Shown here: positions 1 to 5,008 of the stretch, one piece after another
Numbering within the stretch: the first letter of the stretch is position 1
How the letters are laid out: every line of letters begins with the position of its first letter
Origin: an uncultured Bacteroidales bacterium
Lineage (GTDB): Bacteria > Bacteroidota > Bacteroidia > Bacteroidales > UBA932
Length of the DNA stretch: 5,008 nucleotides
Assembly (NCBI GenBank): GCA_945982095.1
Contig: CAMFRR010000090.1
Coordinates: 1 to 5,008 of the forward strand
Direction: 5' to 3'
Notes under the pieces: model-generated
What the model saw: only the letters and a program-made list of their open reading frames with translations
What the model was told of the DNA's origin: nothing
Databases searched by the model: none
Position numbers and translations under genes: made by a program

Positions 1-24
1 TTGTAATGTTTACAAAATCTAAGT

Positions 25-53
25 CAAATATATAAAATTATTATTGTAAACAA
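25..53 (-). promoter_or_regulatory. Possible Bacteroidota-type promoter reading left, out of the window
   Basis: On the minus strand, TATATTTG (25-32) fits the Bacteroidota -7 consensus TAnnTTTG exactly. A TTG (51-53) lies 18 bp upstream of it, a partial match to the -33 TTTG box at slightly short spacing. Transcription would start near the left edge and serve a gene not included here. In such AT-rich DNA the match could be chance. Confidence 0.3.
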
Positions 54-55
54 TA
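42..55. repeat. 14-bp inverted repeat TATTGT-AA-ACAATA
   Basis: This is a perfect dyad with 6-bp arms and a 2-base centre, the size and symmetry of a dimeric regulator site. It overlaps the -33-like element of the possible promoter described separately. The bases are read directly; a regulatory role is inference. Confidence 0.35.
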
Positions 56-125
56 CAATTTTTCATATTATTACAATCTATTGGCAAAAAATCAACAATA
101 ATTGCATAATATCTCTTACAAATTC

Positions 126-157
126 AAAAAAAGGGACTGACTTCTCAGTCAGCCCCT
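126..157 (-). terminator. Rho-independent terminator after the outer membrane protein gene
   Basis: Read on the minus strand, the arms GGGGCUGACU and AGUCAGUCCC close over a GAGA (GNRA-type) tetraloop, at 133-156. This gives ten base pairs including one G-U, with an outer A-U pair possible at 132/157. Seven U residues follow directly (126-132), overlapping that outer pair. On the plus strand the G-U becomes an A-C mismatch and no T-run follows, so the structure favours leftward transcription. It lies 32 bp past the stop codon of the outer membrane gene and probably ends the serS-ruvC-OMP transcript. Confidence 0.9.
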
Positions 158-167
158 AAAGTTTTGC

Positions 168-182
168 GGCAGCTCGGCTGCC
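168..182 (-). repeat. Small GC-rich hairpin just after the stop codon
   Basis: The arms GGCAGC and GCTGCC form a perfect 6-bp stem around a 3-base loop. The hairpin begins 6 bp past the TAG stop of the outer membrane gene and 10 bp before the main terminator stem. No U-run follows it on either strand, so it is not a terminator by itself. It may protect the 3' end of the mRNA or be incidental. Confidence 0.5.
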
Positions 183-188
183 TTATGT

Positions 189-3128
189 CTAATGTCTCGG
201 ACCTGGACCTCCAGGTCTGCCAGGGCCAGGTCCTCTCATTGAGCTCTGGTTGAATGTTCCGAAACGGTAGGTTATTGAAAAGATGATATAGCGTCCCAGT
301 GTGTTGTTCACACTCTCGCTGTGATAGTTTGCCGTGTCGGTCACGCTGATGTTGCGGCTCATTCCGGCCAGGTCATATCCTTTAAGACCTATGGTGACCT
401 TGTCCTTGAACAGAAGCTTCGTAATCTCTGCATTGATTACGTGCTCATCCCTCTGCTTGGTTGCGTAGCCGTCATAACGGTTGTAATTGTATTCGGCTAT
501 GAGGTTGATTCCACCCGGGATGGTCCAGTTCATAGTGCCTTCGGCAGAGGTGTTGAAGGTGTTGGTTTTTGCCATGCTTGCAATGCTGTACCAGCCCAGG
601 CTTATCCTTTCCCTCAATCCCAGATTTAGTTCGACAAAGTCGTTGCGGTAGGTCAGGCGGAAGTGCTCGTTGATGCTTATGCGGTTGGATTTGTTTATGC
701 TGAAATTCTGGTCCCACAAGTCAGTCTCACGCACCTCGCTCTGGAATTTGTCGTAAGCGAATATGCCGTCATTATAGTAGTTGCTCATGTTCAGGGTGTT
801 GCCTGTCTTCTGGTAGTTTGCGCTGTAGTTGTAGTTAAAGAACAACATGTTGAATATGCTGAACTTGCTCTTTCCAAGAGGGCTGTTCACCATGAGTCTG
901 AAGTTTGCACTGTAGGAGTCCGGACCGTTCAGCGGAAGGGAGAACTGTCGTCCGTCGCTTTCATACCAGCTTGTATTTATTATAGGGTCCTGGACAATTC
1001 CGCCGCCTATGCCCATATTAACCGAGGTAAAGCTCTGCTTGTTTGTATAACGGAACATTCCTCGTACAGTGTGGTTGAAATATGGCATGAGGTAAGGGTT
1101 ACCCAAGGTCACGTTCAGAGGATTGCTGTTGTCCGGCACAGGCATGAGCTGTGTGGTTGAAGGCTGGTTGCTGCGGCCCCAGTAGTTGAGACGCAGGTTC
1201 ATGTTCTCGCCAAGGTCATAGCGCAGACTCATCTGCGGCGACCAGCGTATGTTCGTATAAGTCGTGTCAATGTTCGTGCCCAGGTTCTTGGTGCGGTTGC
1301 GTGTAATCGTAGGGTCCACGTTTGCGCCCAGCTGTATGCTCAGCTTGTTTTTCTGGAACATCAGATTGACTCCGGCCTTGTGGTTCTGGGCGTTGTTGTT
1401 TATGGTGTTGGAATAGGTCTGGTTCATGTTCAGGCCCTGTGCAATCTCTTCTGCTGTCCAGTCCTCTCCGCTATCTTTCTTGTTGTCGTAAGTGTTTTTG
1501 AATGAATTCTGAAGATTCCAGCTGTAGGTGTAATTGGCCTCGAGGAAGAGCATGTCCTTGTAAAGAGGTTCGGTGTAGGTGATGCCTCCACGCAGGGATA
1601 CGCTTTTCTGGTTCTGGTTGAAGTATTGGTTGGTATACTCGCTCAAATCCATTGAACCGTCAGCGCCATACTCGTAGGTTTCATTCAATATGTTGCCGTT
1701 GAGATTGTTGTTGCTTATGGAGTAGCGGCCGTTGATTGTGAGTGTCCTTCCTGCCTTTCCAAGGCGCTGGCGGAAGAGCAGACGGCCGCTTGCCTGCCAG
1801 TTGTTGGACAGTCCGTCGTTAAGGCTGCTGCCTTTGTTGACGTTTTCTCCGGCTTTTCCGTCATTGAAGCTGCGGTCTGTGGTGAACTTGTTTTCAGAAC
1901 CGTAATTGCCGTATCCGATGTTGAACTGAGGCTCGAACAGGATGGAAGTGTTGTCACTGAACTTGTGGTCCAGCCTTACTCCCACACGGTGACCTTGAGT
2001 AAGGGTATTGCTGTTGCCGTTGTTGTGGTAGTTGAGGGTCTCATTCTCATTGATGAAGCTGTTCTTGAGACTGCTTTCTTCTACAATCTTGTTGCTGCCG
2101 TTATAGAGATAGTTGCCGGCCAGTTCCATCTTTTTGTCCAATAGGTCCCAAGCTCCGTTGACTCCACCCATCCACGTGGTGTTGATGCCGCCATTGTTGT
2201 TGCCGAAACCGCTTCCTCCACGCATTCCGCCCATCATCGCGCCGGCAAGGTCGTTGAAACCTCTGTTGTTGGTGTTATTGCCGTTCAGTATGACGCTTAT
2301 TTGCTGATTATCACCAAAGTTGCCTATGAAGCCCGCGCCCTGATAGCGCCAGTCACTCATAGTGTTCTGAGGCGAAGGAACGTCATGTCCGCCGCCACCC
2401 ATTATGTTGCCGAACCATCCTTTCATCATACCTTTTTTGATGCCGAGGTCTATGATGGTCTCTTCTTCGCCGTCATCTATGCCTGTGAACATAGCCTGTT
2501 CGGACTTCTTGTCCACTACTTTGACCTTTTCAACAATCTTTGAAGGAATATTCTTAGTGGCAAGCTGAGGATCGTCCAGGAAGAAGGTCTTGCCGTCAAT
2601 GGTGATTTTGTTTATGGTCTTGCCGTTGGCCGTGATGCTGCCATCGCTTCCCACCTCAATGCCAGGAAGCTTCTTGAGCAGGTCTATGAGCATATCATTG
2701 TCAGAAGTCTTGAAAAGCGTGGCATTATATTCCAGTGTATCTTTCTTTATTGTGATAGGATTGCCCACGTCGCTGATTTTTGCGGCGTTGAGCTGCTTAC
2801 TGTCCTGGGCAACCTCAATCACACCGAGCTTTACCCCATTGTCTCCAACCTCAATTGTACGTGTATAGGTCTTGTAACCCAGAAGTTCAACCTTGAAACT
2901 GAATTTTCCTTTGCGCACTTTCTCCAACAACACCTCACCACTGTCTGTGCTGAGCACATATTTGTAAGGTTTGTTTTCGCCTTCAGGAGTAAGTGAAACT
3001 GTCGCAAAGCCCAAGGCCTCGCCTGTTGTTCCGTCTACCAGCCTCGCTGAGACATTTCTGTTCTGAGCAAAGCTTACGAGACTGATACACAGCATAAGTG
3101 ATGCTGCAAGTAATTTGATGATTTTCAT
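189..3128 (-). CDS. Outer membrane beta-barrel protein, TonB-dependent-receptor-like (PF14905 type)
   Basis: This is a complete 979-residue protein expected in the outer membrane; its ligand is unknown. Residues 1-21 look like a type I signal peptide: a Lys-containing start, a hydrophobic core, and probable cleavage after SFA before Gln22. Residues 24-107 resemble the carboxypeptidase-regulatory-like (CarboxypepD_reg) beta-sandwich, with VDGTTGEALGFATVSL near its start. Residues 125-232 form a plug-like domain with typical wording: KKDTLEYNA, LLKKLPGIEV, DGKTFFLDDP, FTGIDDGEEE. Residues 235-959 show alternating polar and aromatic strands of a large barrel, ending in an aromatic beta-signal-like stretch, YIIFSITYRFGTF. 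A Gly/Met/Asn-rich insert lies at 291-328 and a 20-residue Gly/Pro/Arg tail follows the barrel. No SusD-like partner is adjacent and no clear TonB box is seen, so TonB-driven import is unproven. The ATG at 3128 is chosen because the signal peptide starts there; upstream is A-rich with no Shine-Dalgarno. It is 50 bp after ruvC and followed by a terminator. Family assignment is firm; function is not. Confidence 0.93.
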   Translation of the reverse strand: MKIIKLLAASLMLCISLVSFAQNRNVSARLVDGTTGEALGFATVSLTPEGENKPYKYVLSTDSGEVLLEKVRKGKFSFKVELLGYKTYTRTIEVGDNGVKLGVIEVAQDSKQLNAAKISDVGNPITIKKDTLEYNATLFKTSDNDMLIDLLKKLPGIEVGSDGSITANGKTINKITIDGKTFFLDDPQLATKNIPSKIVEKVKVVDKKSEQAMFTGIDDGEEETIIDLGIKKGMMKGWFGNIMGGGGHDVPSPQNTMSDWRYQGAGFIGNFGDNQQISVILNGNNTNNRGFNDLAGAMMGGMRGGSGFGNNNGGINTTWMGGVNGAWDLLDKKMELAGNYLYNGSNKIVEESSLKNSFINENETLNYHNNGNSNTLTQGHRVGVRLDHKFSDNTSILFEPQFNIGYGNYGSENKFTTDRSFNDGKAGENVNKGSSLNDGLSNNWQASGRLLFRQRLGKAGRTLTINGRYSISNNNLNGNILNETYEYGADGSMDLSEYTNQYFNQNQKSVSLRGGITYTEPLYKDMLFLEANYTYSWNLQNSFKNTYDNKKDSGEDWTAEEIAQGLNMNQTYSNTINNNAQNHKAGVNLMFQKNKLSIQLGANVDPTITRNRTKNLGTNIDTTYTNIRWSPQMSLRYDLGENMNLRLNYWGRSNQPSTTQLMPVPDNSNPLNVTLGNPYLMPYFNHTVRGMFRYTNKQSFTSVNMGIGGGIVQDPIINTSWYESDGRQFSLPLNGPDSYSANFRLMVNSPLGKSKFSIFNMLFFNYNYSANYQKTGNTLNMSNYYNDGIFAYDKFQSEVRETDLWDQNFSINKSNRISINEHFRLTYRNDFVELNLGLRERISLGWYSIASMAKTNTFNTSAEGTMNWTIPGGINLIAEYNYNRYDGYATKQRDEHVINAEITKLLFKDKVTIGLKGYDLAGMSRNISVTDTANYHSESVNNTLGRYIIFSITYRFGTFNQSSMRGPGPGRPGGPGPRH

Positions 3129-3178
3129 AGATATTTTGATTGAACGCCGCGCCTATATTACAATAAATATGCCATTTC

Positions 3179-3742
3179 CTACTTTACTATTCTGTCAGGG
3201 TTATCGGCAAGGAACTTTTCCCACCCTCCCTTGCTTTTTGCGCAGGAAAGGGGAGAGATGCTGTGGTAGTGGTGGCACAGGGCTATTCCGAGGGCATCGG
3301 TGGCATCAAGCCATTTAGGGTCGAATTCCACCCCAAGGGTCTTCTGGACCATGATGTTCACCTGCTCCTTGCTGGCCGCTCCATTGCCCACAATAGCCAT
3401 TTTAGCCTCTCGCGGAGCATACTCGAATACCTCTATCCCCTGCATCGCTGCCGCTGTGATGGCAGCGCCCTGGGCCCGGCCCAATTTCAGGATAACCTGA
3501 GCATTCTTGCCGTAAAACGGTGATTCACAGGCAACTGCGTCGGGGTGGTAATACTCGGCAAGGCTGCTTACTTTCTGGAAGATTTTTGCAAGCTTGGTGT
3601 ATGCGGACTTTTCCTTCCTCAAATCCAGCACACCCATATCCAAAAATGACGGCTTCTTGTCAGATACGGAAATGACCCCGTAGCCAAGAAGATTGGTACC
3701 GGGGTCTATTCCTAATATTATTTTGGAGTCCTTTTGAGGCAT
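3179..3742 (-). CDS. ruvC: Holliday junction endodeoxyribonuclease RuvC
   Basis: RuvC is the cytoplasmic dimeric nuclease that resolves Holliday junctions, working with the RuvAB branch-migration motor in recombinational repair. The 187-residue protein is complete and close to the usual 160-190 residues. The RNase H-like core is clear: GIDPGT carries the first catalytic Asp (D13), the ACESPFYGKN stretch carries the catalytic Glu (E73), and LDATDALGIALCHH carries the last two acidic residues (D146, D149). These match E. coli D7, E66, D138 and D141. The KLGRAQGA and YAPREAK motifs are also present. Tyr77 replaces the commoner Phe in the FFGKN motif, a conservative change. The last 25 or so residues form a basic tail (KSKGGWEKFL, NPDRIVK) resembling that of other Bacteroidota RuvC proteins. 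The start at 3742 is 6 bp after the serS stop, so the genes are probably co-transcribed. No Shine-Dalgarno is visible. Confidence 0.97.
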   Translation of the reverse strand: MPQKDSKIILGIDPGTNLLGYGVISVSDKKPSFLDMGVLDLRKEKSAYTKLAKIFQKVSSLAEYYHPDAVACESPFYGKNAQVILKLGRAQGAAITAAAMQGIEVFEYAPREAKMAIVGNGAASKEQVNIMVQKTLGVEFDPKWLDATDALGIALCHHYHSISPLSCAKSKGGWEKFLADNPDRIVK

Positions 3743-3748
3743 ATACGA

Positions 3749-4962
3749 CTATTCGATGGTGTCGAAGCCGGTATATGGACGCAAAGCTTCAGGAATAATG
3801 ATCTTTCCGTCTTTCTGGCAATTCTCGAGCAGGGCTGCAACCACACGTGGAAGGGCAAGAGAGCTGCCGTTGAGAGTGTGGCAGAGCACAGTCTTGCCGT
3901 TTGCATCTTTGTAGCGGCATTTCAGACGATTTGCCTGATATGATTCGAAATTCGATACTGACGAAATCTCCAGCCAGCGCTGCTGTGCTGTTGAATAGAG
4001 CTCGAAGTCATATGTGATTGCAGAAGTGAAGCTCATGTCGCCTCCGCAAAGACGCAGGATGCGATATGGGAGTCCAAGTTTCTGAACTATGCCCTCTACG
4101 TGCGCAACCATCTCATCCAGAGCAGCATAGCTGTTCTCAGGCTTCTCCACGCGCACTATCTCCACTTTATCGAACTGGTGCAGGCGGTTCAAACCCCTCA
4201 CATCTTTTCCGTATGATCCGGCTTCACGGCGGAAGCATGGAGTGTAGGCTGTCATTTTCTGAGGGAGTTGCTTCTCGCTCAGGATAACATCACGGAATAT
4301 GTTGGTTACAGGTACCTCTGCTGTTGGTACCATATAGAAGTTATCAAGTGTGGCGTGATACATCTGGCCCTCCTTGTCAGGCAGCTGGCCTGTGCCGAAA
4401 CCTGATGCCTCGTTTACCATTACAGGAGGTTCAACCTCGAGATAGCCTGCCTCGGTGTTGCAGTCGAGGAAGAAGTTGATGAGGGCGCGCTGCAGCTTCG
4501 CACCTTTGCCCTTGTAAACAGGGAAGCCTGCTCCGGTAATCTTCACGCCGAGGTCGAAGTCAATAAGGTCGAATTTCTTTGCAAGCTCCCAATGAGGAAG
4601 GGCGTCTGCGCCCAGCTCAGGGATTACTCCGCCTTGTTTTACCACAACATTGTCTTCGGCAGTGCGGCCTTCAGGTACGAGGTCGCAAGGGGTGTTGGGC
4701 AGGAGAACGAGTGTGGCGTCAAGCTCCTTCTGGTTGTTTTCTGCCTGGGCGCTGAGAGTTGCGGATTTCTCCTTGAGGGCAGCAACGGCAGCTTTGGCCT
4801 GCTCTGCCTGCTCCTTCAGTCCCTGTTTCATCAGGCTGCCTATTTCAGCAGCTTTCTTTTTCTGCTCTGCGAGGCAGCTGTCAAGTTCCTGCTGTATCTT
4901 TTTGCGCATATCATCAAGCTCGATGATGCGCTCAATGTCAGTTTTTGCGTCATAGCCTTTCT
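3749..4962 (-). CDS. serS: Seryl-tRNA synthetase, N-terminus missing at contig end
   Basis: Seryl-tRNA synthetase is a class II aminoacyl-tRNA synthetase that charges tRNA-Ser (and tRNA-Sec where present) in the cytoplasm. Numbered from the ATG at 4909, residues 1-65 are the Lys/Glu/Ala/Gln-rich antiparallel coiled-coil arm that grips the tRNA long variable arm. Motif 1 is near 155-165 (LEVEPPVMVN), the serine-binding TAE loop near 195-200 (PTAEVP), motif 2 at 226-249 (FRREAGSYG, then GLNRLHQFDKVE) and motif 3 at 345-365 (TLNGSSLALPRVVAALLE). The frame stays open upstream of 4909 for 17 more codons (KGYDAKTDIERIIELDD) that fit the family N-terminal arm, so Met at 4909 is internal. About 403 residues are visible against a usual 420-430; roughly 20 N-terminal residues and the true start lie beyond the contig, cut off by adapter from 4963. 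No frameshift is seen. ruvC follows after 6 bp. Confidence 0.97.
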
Positions 4963-5008
4963 CTGTCTCTTATACACATCTCCGAGCCCACGAGACGGAC
5001 TCCTATCT
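4963..5008. other. Illumina Nextera adapter with i7 index (non-genomic contig end)
   Basis: Positions 4963-4981 are the 19-base Tn5 mosaic end as it appears in read-through (CTGTCTCTTATACACATCT). Positions 4982-4996 (CCGAGCCCACGAGAC) are the Nextera read-2 linker. Positions 4997-5004 (GGACTCCT) equal the Nextera i7 index N705. Positions 5005-5008 (ATCT) are the first bases of the P7-side sequence. The order and spacing match the library construct throughout. This is untrimmed sequencing adapter joined to serS, not a natural transposon end; true genomic sequence stops at about 4962. Confidence 0.98.

Larger units (their letters stand above)
1..125. other. AT-rich intergenic region with repeated TTGTAA/TTACAA hexamers
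   Basis: No coding region is supported here. The stretch is strongly AT-rich compared with the roughly half-GC genes beside it. TTGTAA occurs at 1-6 and 44-49, and its reverse complement TTACAA at 10-15, 71-76 and 116-121. The copies at 1-6 and 10-15 form an inverted pair around TGT. The 9-mer TGTTTACAA at 7-15 reappears inverted as TTGTAAACA at 44-52. This could be an operator cluster for a gene lying to the left, but base composition alone favours such hexamers. Confidence 0.4.

Noticed and set aside
663..1160. Plus-strand open frame of 165 codons opposite the outer membrane gene
   Set aside because: It lies wholly antisense to a convincing beta-barrel reading frame, resembles no family I know, and is explained by the low stop-codon density opposite that gene.
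3086..3128. Possible lipoprotein signal (LMLC at residues 11-14 of the outer membrane protein)
   Set aside because: The residue before Cys is Leu, not the small residue a lipobox needs, and a better type I cleavage site (SFA before Gln22) follows.
3129..3178. Promoter for the outer membrane gene in the ruvC-OMP gap
   Set aside because: The best -7 candidate on the minus strand (TAATATAG) misses two positions of TAnnTTTG and has no convincing -33 partner.
4650..4955. Plus-strand open frame with hydrophobic, Cys/Ser-rich product resembling a membrane protein
   Set aside because: It is the antisense image of the Lys/Glu/Ala-rich coiled-coil arm of serS; such helices give hydrophobic shadow translations. 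No independent coding evidence.
4963..4981. Tn5-like mosaic end, as if an insertion sequence terminus
   Set aside because: It is followed directly by the Nextera linker, a known i7 index and P7-side bases, so it comes from library preparation and not from a mobile element.

Overview
The window looks like one end of a contig from an uncultured or metagenome-assembled member of the Bacteroidota, most likely order Bacteroidales. This rests on three observations. The large outer membrane protein has the domain order typical of that phylum: a carboxypeptidase-regulatory-like domain, a plug-like domain and a PF14905-type beta-barrel. The seryl-tRNA synthetase has Bacteroidales-like wording around motif 2. 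No start codon has a clear Shine-Dalgarno sequence, which is usual in this phylum. I cannot name a genus from the sequence alone.

All three genes lie on the minus strand and read from right to left. serS (seryl-tRNA synthetase) enters from the right edge without its first roughly 20 codons. After 6 bp comes ruvC (Holliday junction endonuclease, complete, catalytic residues intact). After a further 50 bp comes a 979-residue outer membrane beta-barrel protein with a signal peptide. A strong intrinsic terminator (10-bp stem with one G-U pair, GAGA tetraloop, U7) follows the outer membrane gene. No terminator is visible between the genes, so serS-ruvC-OMP could be one transcription unit ending there. 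Two are housekeeping genes for translation and recombination and the third is a cell-envelope gene; nothing shows a shared pathway.

The left 188 bp hold no gene. They contain the terminator, a second small hairpin, and an AT-rich stretch with repeated TTGTAA/TTACAA hexamers, a short inverted repeat and a possible Bacteroidota-type promoter pointing out of the window.

The last 46 bases (4963-5008) are not genomic. They match the Illumina Nextera transposase adapter: mosaic end, read-2 linker, an 8-base i7 index equal to N705, and the first four bases of the P7 side. The contig therefore ends in untrimmed adapter inside serS, and the ATG at 4909 is an internal Met rather than the true start.

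I found no previously undescribed biological system here. The main points worth a second look are the adapter, the truncated serS, the Gly/Pro/Arg tail of the outer membrane protein and the hexamer cluster at the left edge.
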